This document shows positions 51,278 to 60,805 of a stretch of DNA of 64,000 nucleotides, one piece after another. The notes beneath the pieces were generated by a model. That model searched no databases. It worked only from the letters and a program-made list of their open reading frames with translations, and was not told the DNA's origin. The DNA comes from JABMQB01 sp963666575. Its GTDB lineage: Bacteria; Bacteroidota; Bacteroidia; Bacteroidales; Prolixibacteraceae. The translations under genes were made by a program, and so were the position numbers. Position 1 is the first letter of the stretch, and every line of letters begins with the position of its first letter. The stretch lies in the NCBI GenBank assembly GCA_963666575.2, contig CAXXYG010000007.1:1-64000 (forward strand). Reading direction: 5' to 3'.

Positions 51278-52009
51278 ATGAAAGCTTTCTGTAAATTATT
51301 AAGTATTTGCATTATTCTTTTAATTACTTCATGTTCAACTCCATTAAATATTTTAAAACTCAGCCCTGAAATCGATACAGGAAAATGGTTTTACGGGCAA
51401 CAGGTTGTATCCGATTCGATTAACGGAATAAATTTTAGTGTGGCATTCGATAGGGTTGTTGATGAAATGTACCTGTTTAATGTTGAAATAATAAATCAAT
51501 CAAATTTGTCTCTTTTAATTGATCCGGCAGATTTTTACCTGGAAGCTTTTGATGCAGAAAAAATATATCTGGCAGAACATGGAAGATTAAATGCTTTTGA
51601 CCCGGAGGAAAAAATTATTGATTTTGATAAAGAAATTGCCTTAACGAATGCCCGGGAGAATAATCTGGCAGCATTAAGCCTTGTTGGTTTAGGCATTGAT
51701 ATTGCATCGGCAGTGGTCACCTCCACCGATGATAATCCATACAATGATGGTTTAAACACCGATCTATTTTGGGCATTAAACAGTGAAAAAGAAGGGGCTC
51801 GTTTCAAAACCCAATCGTTATCTGAAATCAGGGATAGTTGGAATTTTGAAACTATTCGTAAAACAACCCTATCTCCGGGTTATTCAATTCAAGGAATAGT
51901 ATTTTTCCCTGTAAACAGGGACGCAGGATTATTAAGTTTTGTTTTCCCTGTTGATGAAAATTTGGTAAAAGTAAGTTTCAGGCAGGATCAGATAAATCCA
52001 AGGCTATAG
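51278..52009 (+). CDS. Lipoprotein of unknown function
   Basis: 243 aa from ATG 51278; lipobox LLITSC gives an acylated Cys at about residue 19. The mature part has a beta-rich section (INGINFSVAFDRVVDEMYLFNVEIINQSNLSLLIDP) similar to exported DUF proteins with an immunoglobulin-like core, and a C-terminal PVNRDAGLLSFVFPVDEN block. No function assigned. Confidence 0.7.
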   Translation: MKAFCKLLSICIILLITSCSTPLNILKLSPEIDTGKWFYGQQVVSDSINGINFSVAFDRVVDEMYLFNVEIINQSNLSLLIDPADFYLEAFDAEKIYLAEHGRLNAFDPEEKIIDFDKEIALTNARENNLAALSLVGLGIDIASAVVTSTDDNPYNDGLNTDLFWALNSEKEGARFKTQSLSEIRDSWNFETIRKTTLSPGYSIQGIVFFPVNRDAGLLSFVFPVDENLVKVSFRQDQINPRL

Positions 52010-52016
52010 GATGGAT

Positions 52017-52325
52017 TTATTTTGTTTTTTTATAGAAAATTTGGCCAACCCGGTCAATGTGGTTTAATAATTCTGGATCCGATATTTTTCTTTTTTGTGG
52101 AAGGTCAATTTTATAAGGTAGTAGCAAGTCATCCAGTTTATTCTCAATTTCTAAAAATTCTGAAAAAGATAATTCCTCTTCTAAAAGTGTAAGGTCAATA
52201 TCTGAACCGTTTTTGTAATTGCCTTTAGCTCGTGAGCCATAAACAATTACTGTTTGTTTAGCAGGATATTGTCTAAAAACAGCATTGATGGCTAAAATAT
52301 GTTTAAGTTTAAGTTCAAATTCCAA
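52017..52325 (-). CDS. MNT-type nucleotidyltransferase (antitoxin-like)
   Basis: 102 aa from TTG 52325 (no ATG in frame). Pol-beta minimal nucleotidyltransferase motif VYGSRAKGNYKNGSDIDLTL: Gly-Ser followed by the Asp-x-Asp pair. In MNT-HEPN toxin-antitoxin pairs such proteins AMPylate and silence the HEPN RNase. The HEPN gene directly upstream (3 nt gap) is broken, leaving this partner alone. Confidence 0.82.
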   Translation of the reverse strand: MEFELKLKHILAINAVFRQYPAKQTVIVYGSRAKGNYKNGSDIDLTLLEEELSFSEFLEIENKLDDLLLPYKIDLPQKRKISDPELLNHIDRVGQIFYKKTK

Positions 52326-52328
52326 AGT

Positions 52329-52717
52329 CTAAATCAACGATTTCATTTTAGTGTTGAAAGCAATAAATGGCTGAAAATAGTTGTTAAATACTTTATCTCT
52401 GATCTCAGTAACGATTGCTTTATTGTAAGTATGTGGTGATTGATTCCGACTTTTAATCATTTGCATCCATTCATCACCATTTGCAATTAGTTCTTGTTAA
52501 AAAGCCTCATGCGTTGCATCGCGCGAACCGGTAATAGAAGTATTGTCCTGGTATTCAAAATAATCTTTCATGACATTCCAAGCCAATTCATGAGTGAATT
52601 CAAAAGCTTGAATTAATCTTTGTTCCTCTAATTCCATTTGTCAATAAATTTTTGCAATTGGCCCAATGCCTTATTATAGTTTGAAAAACGTTGTTGCCAT
52701 CTGATATCTGCTTCCAT
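52329..52717 (-). pseudogene. HEPN (HI0074-type) toxin, decayed
   Basis: Read from ATG 52717, the frame gives MEADIRWQQRFSNYNKALGQ LQKFIDK and then hits TAG near 52637. The neighbouring frame resumes ELEEQRLIQAFEFTHELAWN VMKDYFEYQ and ends at 52329, interrupted by an in-frame TAA at about 52497-52499. Restoring one T (TG to TTG) and one sense codon recovers a ~128-aa nucleotidyltransferase-substrate-binding HEPN protein. The HEPN RNase motif RNQSPH (Rx4H) is preserved in the ruined frame. Confidence 0.82.
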
Positions 52718-52885
52718 AGTTTCCTTATTTATTATGGTGTATCTCAATAAATTTAGCTAACGAATTGAATTTTAACTTTACTAAAGATAAAAAAGTGATT
52801 AGTTTTTTTTAAAAGAAGAAGTTTTATTCTGAGAGTGTTAATTGCAAATTTTAAACTACTGTTTTTTTATAAGTTAAAAACTGTA

Positions 52886-54988
52886 TTAGCTAATAGCCCC
52901 CCAGTTATATTCAGCAGCTTTTTGATGAAGGAATTTTTTTAGAAGTGGTTTGTTGGCTTCATCTTTTAACATTGGATCTTTAGCAAGTAATTCGATAGCT
53001 TCGCGGCGTGCTAATTGTAATATTTCAGTGTCTTTTGCCAAGTTGGCTATTTTCAGGTCAAAACCAATACCACTTTGTTGAGTACCTTCAATATCGCCCG
53101 GGCCACGCAGTTTCATATCTACTTCAGCAATTTCAAAGCCATCGTTGGTGCGTACCATGGTTGCCAGCCGTTTTTTTGTTTCAGTACTTATTTTGTACGA
53201 CGACATTAACACACAATACGACTGTTCTGCACCACGGCCAACCCGCCCGCGTAATTGGTGCAATTGTGATAGTCCAAAACGTTCGGCACTTTCAATAACC
53301 ATTACCGAAGCATTGGGCACATCAACGCCCACTTCAATAACTGTTGTCGATACCAGAATTTGTGCTTCCTTGTTTTTAAATTTTTGCATGCCCCGTTCTT
53401 TTTCAGCAGGTTTCATCCGTCCATGTACCATGGAGATGGTACATTCCGGAAATAATTCACACACATGGCGGTAACCGTCCTGAAGGTTTTTAAAATCCAG
53501 TTTTTCTGATTCAGAGATTAAAGGAAAAACAATATAAACCTGCCTGCCTGCTTCAATTTGCTGGTGCAAAAAACGGTTTACTTTATCCCTGTTGTTTTCC
53601 AAAAAATGCATGGTTTGTATGGGTTTCCTGCCGGGTGGAAGTTCGTCAATAACTGAAACATCCAGGTCGCCATAAACTGTCATTGCAAGCGTTCGTGGAA
53701 TAGGAGTGGCTGTCATCACCAATACATGAGGAGGGATGTGTTGGTTCTTTTTCCATAATTTGGCGCGTTGGGCAACCCCAAAACGGTGTTGTTCATCAAT
53801 AACAACAAATCCCAGGTTTTTAAAATCAACAATATCTTCAAGTAACGCGTGAGTGCCAATTAACACTTGTAATTCGCCACTTAAAAGTTCTTCATGAATA
53901 ATTTTCCGCTGTTTTACTTTTGTAGAACCAGTTAGCAGGGCTATGTTAATGTTTAAACCCGAAATAAGCTCCGAAATACTTGCAAAGTGCTGTTGAGCCA
54001 GAATTTCGGTTGGTGCCATTAAACACGATTGATATCCATTGTCGAGGGCAATAAGCATTATCATAAGCGCCACAAGGGTTTTACCACTTCCAACATCGCC
54101 TTGTAATAATCGGTTCATTTGATGTGTGCCTCCCATGTCCTTCCTGATTTCTTTAATAACCCTTTTTTGGGCATTGGTTAATTCAAAAGGAAGGTGTTTT
54201 TTATAAAAGGTATTTAAATTGTAACCAACATTTGAAAACTTGTAATCTTTAAATTTTGTTTCGCGTTGGTGTTTGAGGCTCAAGATTTTTAACTGGATAA
54301 TAAAAAGCTCTTCAAACTTTAACCTGAACCGTGCTTTTTTTAACTCAAGTGTATTTTCGGGTTTGTGAATATTAATCAGCGCTTGTTCAAGCGGCATCAT
54401 TTTTAATTTTTGTAAAAGATAGCCAGGTAAAGTTTCTTCAATTTTTCCTTCAATTTTACTAAGAAGGCTAAGAAGAATTTTATTGAGGACTTTTGAATTT
54501 ATATACTTCTTTTTCATGTTTTCAGAAGTAATATAGTATCCCTGAAAAATGCCGGAAGGTTTTAATACCTTTTCGTTTTCAAGCTCAATTTCGGGATGGA
54601 CAACATTTATCCGGCCATTAAATTCGGTAGGTTTTCCAAATACGGTATAACGTGTAAAACGTTTGAGTTGTTTTTTTTGGTAATCGATACCTTTGAACCA
54701 AATTAATTCAATGGTGCCCGATTCATCCTGAAAAGTGGCAGTTAACCTTTGTTTGTGACCTGTCCCTGTTTGTTCAAAGTTTGTTATTGTGCCTTTTACC
54801 TGAATAAATGGCATTTGTGAATGAATTTCCGAAATGTTATAAAACCGGGTCCTATCGATGTATTTATACGGGTAATAATTTAGTAAATCACCAAACGTTA
54901 TTAATCCAAGTTCTTTTTTTAGTAACTCAGCTCGTTTGGGGCCAACCCCCTGAAGGAATTTTATATCCTGGTTTAAAAATTCAGGCAT
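52886..54988 (-). CDS. recG: ATP-dependent DNA helicase RecG
   Basis: 700 aa, full length. N-terminal wedge/OB domain (LQGVGPKRAELLKKELG near 13, PFIQVKGTITNFEQTGTGHKQR), helicase motif I LLQGDVGSGKTLVA, motif II DEQH in FVVIDEQHRFGV, motif III MTATPIPRTLA, and motif VI LRGRVGRGAEQSYC; C-terminal LRGPGDIEGTQQSG. Rescues stalled replication forks and branch-migrates recombination intermediates. Monocistronic. Confidence 0.97.
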   Translation of the reverse strand: MPEFLNQDIKFLQGVGPKRAELLKKELGLITFGDLLNYYPYKYIDRTRFYNISEIHSQMPFIQVKGTITNFEQTGTGHKQRLTATFQDESGTIELIWFKGIDYQKKQLKRFTRYTVFGKPTEFNGRINVVHPEIELENEKVLKPSGIFQGYYITSENMKKKYINSKVLNKILLSLLSKIEGKIEETLPGYLLQKLKMMPLEQALINIHKPENTLELKKARFRLKFEELFIIQLKILSLKHQRETKFKDYKFSNVGYNLNTFYKKHLPFELTNAQKRVIKEIRKDMGGTHQMNRLLQGDVGSGKTLVALMIMLIALDNGYQSCLMAPTEILAQQHFASISELISGLNINIALLTGSTKVKQRKIIHEELLSGELQVLIGTHALLEDIVDFKNLGFVVIDEQHRFGVAQRAKLWKKNQHIPPHVLVMTATPIPRTLAMTVYGDLDVSVIDELPPGRKPIQTMHFLENNRDKVNRFLHQQIEAGRQVYIVFPLISESEKLDFKNLQDGYRHVCELFPECTISMVHGRMKPAEKERGMQKFKNKEAQILVSTTVIEVGVDVPNASVMVIESAERFGLSQLHQLRGRVGRGAEQSYCVLMSSYKISTETKKRLATMVRTNDGFEIAEVDMKLRGPGDIEGTQQSGIGFDLKIANLAKDTEILQLARREAIELLAKDPMLKDEANKPLLKKFLHQKAAEYNWGAIS

Positions 54989-55299
54989 TAATTTTGTATA
55001 AGAGTCAGAAATAGTTTTGTTAATTATCGATCAAAACTAATGAATCATTGGCTGATTTAATAAATTTATTTTCAAAATTGATAATTAAATGCAATCCGAA
55101 ATGATAGATTCTATATTTTTAGTACTTTCCATTTCTAAAACTCAGATGACATTTTTATTTTTAAATTATATGGAACCCTCTTTGAATTACCCGAAACACA
55201 AATGATTAACTAAATATTTTATATTTTTATAGTATTTAAGAAATTAATTAGTGTAATAAAATTAAAGGTTTGGTTACCCATTAAAAAACCAGTAATCCA
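54989..55299. other. Divergent intergenic region recG / ABC ATPase
   Basis: 311 nt, very AT-rich; must hold both promoters. No RNA gene, repeat or open reading frame of note. Confidence 0.5.
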
Positions 55300-56001
55300 A
55301 TGGATAAAAAAATAATTGAATTAAATTCCATCGTAAAAAATTATAAAGTAGGAACTCAGGAAGTAAGGGCATTACGTTCTGTATCCCTTGATATTTTTCA
55401 GGGAGAATATGTTGCCATAATGGGAGCCTCAGGATCAGGAAAATCAACACTGATGAATATTATCGGATGCCTTGATACGCCTACGAGTGGGACTTATATT
55501 TTAAATGGAACTGATGCCAGTAGCCAACCTGATGATACTTTAGCTGAAATCAGAAACAAAGAGATAGGCTTTATTTTTCAGACATTTAATTTATTACCTC
55601 GTAACTCAGCCCTCGAAAATGTGATGTTGCCATTGGTTTATTCAGGAATAAAAAAAGCTGAACGAAAAGAAAGGGCATTAACTGTTTTGTCAGATGTTGG
55701 GCTCGATGATAGGGTAGAACACCGCCCCAATGAGTTATCGGGAGGGCAACGTCAGCGTGTAGCAATTGCGCGGGCACTTGTTAACAATCCTTCGTTATTG
55801 TTGGCTGATGAGCCCACAGGTAACCTCGACTCAGTAATTTCGGAAGAGATAATGAAATTATTTGCTGAAATTCATAAAAAAGGAAATACACTTTTAATGG
55901 TAACTCACGAGGAAGATATTGCCTTACATGCCCATCGGATTATCAGGTTAAAGGATGGGGAAGTTGAACGTGATTATATAAATGAGAATCCTGTTTATTA
56001 A
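55300..56001 (+). CDS. ABC transporter ATP-binding protein (MacB/LolD type)
   Basis: 233 aa. Walker A GASGSGKST at about 42-50, Q-loop IFQTFNLLP, signature LSGGQRQRVAIARAL, Walker B LLLADEPTGNLD, H-loop THEED. It belongs to the MacB/LolD/FtsE group that works with FtsX-type permeases in export or lipoprotein handling. No permease gene is adjacent; the partner must be elsewhere. Confidence 0.9.
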   Translation: MDKKIIELNSIVKNYKVGTQEVRALRSVSLDIFQGEYVAIMGASGSGKSTLMNIIGCLDTPTSGTYILNGTDASSQPDDTLAEIRNKEIGFIFQTFNLLPRNSALENVMLPLVYSGIKKAERKERALTVLSDVGLDDRVEHRPNELSGGQRQRVAIARALVNNPSLLLADEPTGNLDSVISEEIMKLFAEIHKKGNTLLMVTHEEDIALHAHRIIRLKDGEVERDYINENPVY

Positions 56002-56004
56002 TTT

Positions 56005-56565
56005 ATGAGCGAAAAATTTAAAGTCTATACTAAAACCGGTGACGATGGAACCTCTGGATTAGTTGGTGGTGAGCGTGTGAAAAAATACGATGAACGGTTA
56101 GAAGCATATGGTACCATTGATGAATTAAACTCCTATATTGGCTTAATCCGATCATGCGAAATCGATGTAGAAACATATAAAGTCCTTATTGCTATTCAGG
56201 AAAAATTATTTACCATTGGTTCGTTGTTAGCAACCGGAAAAAATGGCGAAAAAATTACGCAAAAACTATCGGTTTCAGAGCAGGATATTGAGCTACTTGA
56301 GAGGACAATTGATAGTTTTGAGGCAAAATTACCCGAATTAAAGAACTTTATTCTACCCGGAGGAAGCCAACTTGTAAGTTTTTGCCACATTTCCCGTACA
56401 ATTTGTCGAAGGGCTGAACGGAAAATAGTTTTTATTTCTGAAACCGGTCAAATTCCACAACTGCTTGTTAAGTACATCAATAGGCTATCTGATTTCTTAT
56501 TTGTTCTGGCCAGAAAATTGGGTAACGATAAACATGTTATAGAAACTCCATGGATTTCGAAATAA
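56005..56565 (+). CDS. PduO-type cob(I)alamin adenosyltransferase
   Basis: 186 aa. YTKTGDDGTSGLVGGERVKK (8-27) is the N-terminal ATP-binding signature, followed by YGTIDELNSYIGL and the helical SQLVSFCHISRTICRRAERK containing the conserved Arg/Glu. Makes adenosylcobalamin from cob(I)alamin and ATP. Begins 3 nt after the ABC ATPase. Its product is the cofactor that the CarH-type protein at 41184 would bind. Confidence 0.92.
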   Translation: MSEKFKVYTKTGDDGTSGLVGGERVKKYDERLEAYGTIDELNSYIGLIRSCEIDVETYKVLIAIQEKLFTIGSLLATGKNGEKITQKLSVSEQDIELLERTIDSFEAKLPELKNFILPGGSQLVSFCHISRTICRRAERKIVFISETGQIPQLLVKYINRLSDFLFVLARKLGNDKHVIETPWISK

Positions 56566-56649
56566 ATGTTCGAATTTTTGCCGATAATTAGATTTTTTTT
56601 TTAATATTCGCAAAAAATTAAAAAACATAACCTCTTAAAATTTTTAGTT

Positions 56650-56871
56650 ATGTATTGGACACTAGAATTAGCATCAAAATTGGAAGATGCACCTTGGCCT
56701 GCAACCAAAGATGAATTAATTGACTATGGAATTCGTTCGGGAGCGCCGTTAGAGGTAATTGAGAATCTTCAGGAAATTGAGGATGAAGGAGAAATGTATG
56801 AAAGCATAGAGGATATTTGGCCCGACTATCCTAGTAAGGATGACTTTTTCTTCAACGAGGATGAATATTAA
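56650..56871 (+). CDS. DUF2795 small protein
   Basis: 73 aa, acidic. MYWTLELASKLEDAPWPATKDELIDYGIRSG is the typical DUF2795 sequence, followed by an Asp/Glu-rich tail (EDIWPDYPSKDDFFFNEDEY). Widespread in Bacteroidota; function unknown. Confidence 0.85.
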   Translation: MYWTLELASKLEDAPWPATKDELIDYGIRSGAPLEVIENLQEIEDEGEMYESIEDIWPDYPSKDDFFFNEDEY

Positions 56872-56894
56872 GATTAGATTCCATCAACCATATT

Positions 56895-56918
56895 AAAGCA
56901 AGCTTTTTAGCTTGCTTT
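56895..56918. terminator. Bidirectional intrinsic terminator
   Basis: Perfect 10-bp stem AAAGCAAGCT / AGCTTGCTTT with a TTTT loop and a T-run on the right; A-rich left arm. It separates the DUF2795 gene from the convergent OstA-like gene. Confidence 0.88.
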
Positions 56919-56920
56919 TT

Positions 56921-58465
56921 TTATTTCCTAAAAATATCGAATTTTGAAATGGGCCGTAGTGCTTGTTTCCAGTCAAAACCCTGAAGCGTTCGGTCAGGAT
57001 CGGTTAATTGCCCCATGGGTTTTAATAATCCTTCGGGTTTGCTTACCAACGATATGCGGTGTATTGCACCATCTTGAAAAGTGATATATATTTTACTGCT
57101 CTCGGCTTTATTTAAACCAATGATACCATTTTCGTCTTGTGCATAATACAGGGTTTGTCCACTTCCGTTAACATCAATTTTGTTTAACGAATTATTTTCG
57201 ATGTATGCCGTCATTTCTTTTCCTTTAATTTGATCGAACATGCCGGTGTCGAGCTGCGAAATAATAAACGCATTATTAGTAAGCACTACTTCGTCGGGTG
57301 CATTGGCTTTTGATTTCATCTCTATTTTTTCAGAGCTCATTTGCCTGTTTTCAGACCAGAGTACAGGGGATGTGTACATTTGCACAATTGAATCTTTTGT
57401 ATAATAGATCAGCGAATCGCATTTCCCCTGAATGTTGTTGCGGAAAAATCGGACACCCCAATAGGCTGATATAATATTTTCGTTTTCGATTGTGTCGGGG
57501 TATGATTTTAAGGTGTCGGCATGCAAAAACAGCGAATCTTCTTCGGAAAAAATAATTAATTGTGCCGAATCGGTTACAATTGCTATTTCCAATGATTTGC
57601 TGTAATTTGTCTTTTCGCCCCTCACAACCATGCTGTTTTCGATATCGGTGATTTCAACATTCCCCAAGGCTATTCCTTTACTATTTTCACCATCGTATTC
57701 AATATAGTTGCCAGTTATTGTTTGTTTATTGTTCGAAACTTTAGGATTCTTGGTTAATTCTGATCTGCTGGTTTTTGAATTGTACCAACCTTTTTCAGCA
57801 TATAAATTAGTACTGTCTTTTTTGTCTTCAATAAAAGTTGGCCCTTGAATTTCGATTTGCCCGGTTATTGTATTATAAATTAAAGTATCATTTTTGAGGT
57901 GGTAATCGTCGTTAAACGTATTAACGTTTTGATAGAAATTTATTTGATCGAGGTCGACAAAATAGCGTCCAATGAGGCTGGTTAACGTATTTGTACTATC
58001 AATAACTTTACCGTTGTGCTCATAAAAACCAATGTTCCGGTCCATGTCGTAATCCAATGTATCGGTATATAAAGTTGTTGTGAGTTTTATCAATTTAACG
58101 TTTCCGATGGACCGGGCGTATGCATTATCGCCATCGTAATTGATAAAATCGGCAAACAGTTGAATGCTGTCGCCCTGATTAATGTGGACATGGCCAAAAG
58201 CATCTACTTTATTGGAGCCTGAATAGGCATAGGCACTATCGCACCACATTAACACATCGTTGTGTTTAATTAGAACATTCCCTATTAATCGTTGCGCATC
58301 TGCAATAATGTTTTCGTTGTACTCAAGGACATCGGCTTCAATGATATCAATTTTTTTTCTTTCCTGGCTATAACTGAGAATAGCAGGAAACAATAACACT
58401 AATATTAAACCAATCTTAAAATGCATGTTTCGGTTGTTGAAACGATTTAAAATTTTATGGCCCAT
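56921..58465 (-). CDS. OstA-like LPS transport protein (LptA/LptD N-terminal type)
   Basis: 514 aa. After a short N-terminal stretch, the signal peptide spans about residues 14-33 (MHFKIGLILVLLFPAILSYS); ATG at Met14 could be the true start. The mature part is a beta-jellyroll of OstA repeats (EADVLEYNENIIADAQRLIG, NVLIKHNDVLMWCDSAYAYS, GNYIEYDGENSKGIALGNVEI) as in LptA and the periplasmic part of LptD; there is no C-terminal outer-membrane barrel. Probably carries lipopolysaccharide across the periplasm. Last gene of the envelope operon, 5 nt after the MoxR gene. Confidence 0.86.
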   Translation of the reverse strand: MGHKILNRFNNRNMHFKIGLILVLLFPAILSYSQERKKIDIIEADVLEYNENIIADAQRLIGNVLIKHNDVLMWCDSAYAYSGSNKVDAFGHVHINQGDSIQLFADFINYDGDNAYARSIGNVKLIKLTTTLYTDTLDYDMDRNIGFYEHNGKVIDSTNTLTSLIGRYFVDLDQINFYQNVNTFNDDYHLKNDTLIYNTITGQIEIQGPTFIEDKKDSTNLYAEKGWYNSKTSRSELTKNPKVSNNKQTITGNYIEYDGENSKGIALGNVEITDIENSMVVRGEKTNYSKSLEIAIVTDSAQLIIFSEEDSLFLHADTLKSYPDTIENENIISAYWGVRFFRNNIQGKCDSLIYYTKDSIVQMYTSPVLWSENRQMSSEKIEMKSKANAPDEVVLTNNAFIISQLDTGMFDQIKGKEMTAYIENNSLNKIDVNGSGQTLYYAQDENGIIGLNKAESSKIYITFQDGAIHRISLVSKPEGLLKPMGQLTDPDRTLQGFDWKQALRPISKFDIFRK

Positions 58466-58470
58466 TAAAA

Positions 58471-59433
58471 TTAAAGGAGCTTATTAATAATCTCATCAAC
58501 ATGAATATTCTCAGCTTCGGCTTTGTAGTTTTTAATAATTCGATGCCTGAGAATAGCCGATGCAACAGCTTTTACGTCATCAATATCGGGAGAATATTTT
58601 CCTTTTATAGCAGCATGGGTTTTGGCGCCTAAAACCAAATATTGCGAAGCCCGAGGCCCAGCCCCCCATTTTAAATACGTATTTGAAATGTCGGTAGCAA
58701 ATTCTGTTCCCGGGCGTGTTTTGGCCGCAAGTTTTACAGCGTATTGAAGCACATTGTCGTTAACAGGTATTTTTTTAATTAATTCCTGAAAATATTTTAT
58801 TTCATCGCCAGAGATGACAGTTTTGTGATCGACACTAAAAGTTGAAGTTGTATTACGTACAATGGTTAGTTCATCTTCAAATTTTGGGTAATCGAGCCAT
58901 ATTGAAAACATAAACCGGTCAAGCTGCGCTTCAGGTAAAGGATATGTTCCTTCCTGTTCAATAGGATTTTGGGTTGCCAATACAAAAAATGGCCTGCTAA
59001 GCTCAAACCGTTTTCCGGCAGTTGTAACCGCCCTTTCCTGCATAGCCTCCAGAAGTGCTGATTGTGTTTTGGGAGGTGTCCGGTTGATTTCATCGGCTAA
59101 AATTATGTTGGCAAACAAAGGCCCTTTAATAAACTTAAACTGCCTGTCGTTATCTAATATGTCAGTTCCAATAATATCGGAAGGCATTAAGTCGGGAGTA
59201 AATTGAATACGGTTATAATCGAGCCCTAAAACTTTCGAGATAGTAGTTACCAGCAATGTTTTTGCAAGGCCAGGTACTCCAATTAATAAGCAATGGCCTT
59301 TGCTGAATAATGAAATGAGGACCTGAGTAATTATTTCGTCCTGCCCATAAATGGTTTTTTTTATCTCGTTTTTAAGTAGGTTATACTTGGCATTTAAAGC
59401 ATCAAGCGCTTCAACATCATTTTTATACTTCAT
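58471..59433 (-). CDS. MoxR-family AAA+ ATPase
   Basis: 320 aa. Walker A GVPGLAKTLL near 58-67, FTPDLMPSDIIGTD, Walker B ILADEINRTPPKTQSALLEAM, sensor ATQNPIEQEGTYPLPEAQLDRF. Chaperone-like ATPase that activates metalloproteins or remodels complexes, normally with von Willebrand-factor-A and DUF58 partners. None is adjacent; here it lies between a SurA-like chaperone and the OstA-like gene. Confidence 0.92.
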   Translation of the reverse strand: MKYKNDVEALDALNAKYNLLKNEIKKTIYGQDEIITQVLISLFSKGHCLLIGVPGLAKTLLVTTISKVLGLDYNRIQFTPDLMPSDIIGTDILDNDRQFKFIKGPLFANIILADEINRTPPKTQSALLEAMQERAVTTAGKRFELSRPFFVLATQNPIEQEGTYPLPEAQLDRFMFSIWLDYPKFEDELTIVRNTTSTFSVDHKTVISGDEIKYFQELIKKIPVNDNVLQYAVKLAAKTRPGTEFATDISNTYLKWGAGPRASQYLVLGAKTHAAIKGKYSPDIDDVKAVASAILRHRIIKNYKAEAENIHVDEIINKLL

Positions 59434-59451
59434 GATAACTATAAATTTTCT

Positions 59452-60801
59452 TTACTTAATCCAGTTTTTAAAGCGGTAGTTGCAATTTACATACGTTTCG
59501 TCAATGCTAATATAGTTATCTTCCTGTTGTTTTAGAATCCATTCCTGAAGTGTATCTTCTTTCTTTTTACTCATAAATAACTCTGCCAATTGTTGGTAAT
59601 CGTTTTGCAGGTTAGCCGGGTGCCCTTCTGTTTTGTTTATAAGTGTAATAATTTTATAAATTTCCCGTTGATTTTCATCGACCGTCCTGAAGGGTTCTGA
59701 AATTTCATTAATATGCAAGTTTGTAATAATTTTACTTACATCCGGATCAAGTTCTTCAATACTAAATTTTGAAGATTGAGTATTCATATTAATGGCAATT
59801 CCACCGTTGTTCCGCGTATTAATATCATATGAATACATCATGGCAGCTTGCTCAAATGTTAATTCTTTTTTCCTTATCAGAGTTGCCATACTATCGAGCC
59901 TGGCAGCTACTTTTTGAAGGGCTTCTTCTGATACTTTTGGTTTTAAGATGATATGCCTTGTCTTAATTTTTTCACCTTGTTTTTCAATTGTTTGGATAAT
60001 GTGGTATCCAAAACTACTTTTTACAACATTCGATACACGGTCGCCTTTTAGATTATAGGCAGCAGCAGCATAATTGGGATCGAGCTGGGCACGTCCTGAA
60101 AAAGGTAATTCTCCGCCATCCTTAGCCGAAGGGCCTTCGGAATACAATACTGCCATGGTCGCAAAACTGGTTCCTTCTTCAATTTTTTTCTTAAATTCAC
60201 GAAGGCGTGCTTTTATGCGGTTTTCTTCAGTAATATCAACATCAGGTTGGTAAGTTATTTGAGCGTATTCGTATTGTGTTGGAATTTGTGGAATTTCGTC
60301 TTTTTTAAGGGTTCGGTAATAGGCCCTCACTTCTGAAGGTGTAACAGTTACTTTTTCGACAATTTTACTTTGCATTTGTTGTGTTAACAACCTGTTTTTA
60401 ATGTTGTCCTGCATTTCGGCCCTTACAAGTGCAATGGATTTTTTAAAGTATTTTTCCACCTCTTTTTCTCCACCCAAATAGGCAATATATTGCTGCATTT
60501 GCCCTTCCATTTGCTGGTTAATCTGGCTGGGTGTTGCTTCAATTGTTGAATCGAGGCTGGCTTCGGCGAGTAAAAGTTTATCGACTAACAGATTTTCAAG
60601 AATTTCACATTTCATGTCACCATCAGTAGTTACACCCTGAGCCTGATTCTGAATATACATGTATTCAACATCTGATTTTAAAATAATATTTCCTCCAACC
60701 ACTGAAACAATCTGGTCAATTATTTTATCCTGAGCGCTGGTACCCAATGTTGTTGTCCCAATTATTAGTATGATAGTTAATAGTCTGAAAATAGTAGCCA
60801 T
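59452..60801 (-). CDS. SurA-like periplasmic peptidyl-prolyl isomerase/chaperone
   Basis: 449 aa from ATG 60801; the signal peptide MATIFRLLTIILIIG... starts here, so an in-frame codon at 60873 inside the preceding gene is rejected. SurA N-terminal chaperone helices (about 28-165) are followed by two parvulin domains (about 170-275 with GPSAKDGGELPFSGR; and 280-385 with TRHIILKPK, NTRNNGGIAIN). Escorts outer-membrane proteins through the periplasm. 4 nt after the previous gene, 18 nt before moxR. Confidence 0.9.
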   Translation of the reverse strand: MATIFRLLTIILIIGTTTLGTSAQDKIIDQIVSVVGGNIILKSDVEYMYIQNQAQGVTTDGDMKCEILENLLVDKLLLAEASLDSTIEATPSQINQQMEGQMQQYIAYLGGEKEVEKYFKKSIALVRAEMQDNIKNRLLTQQMQSKIVEKVTVTPSEVRAYYRTLKKDEIPQIPTQYEYAQITYQPDVDITEENRIKARLREFKKKIEEGTSFATMAVLYSEGPSAKDGGELPFSGRAQLDPNYAAAAYNLKGDRVSNVVKSSFGYHIIQTIEKQGEKIKTRHIILKPKVSEEALQKVAARLDSMATLIRKKELTFEQAAMMYSYDINTRNNGGIAINMNTQSSKFSIEELDPDVSKIITNLHINEISEPFRTVDENQREIYKIITLINKTEGHPANLQNDYQQLAELFMSKKKEDTLQEWILKQQEDNYISIDETYVNCNYRFKNWIK

Positions 60802-60805
60802 ATTG

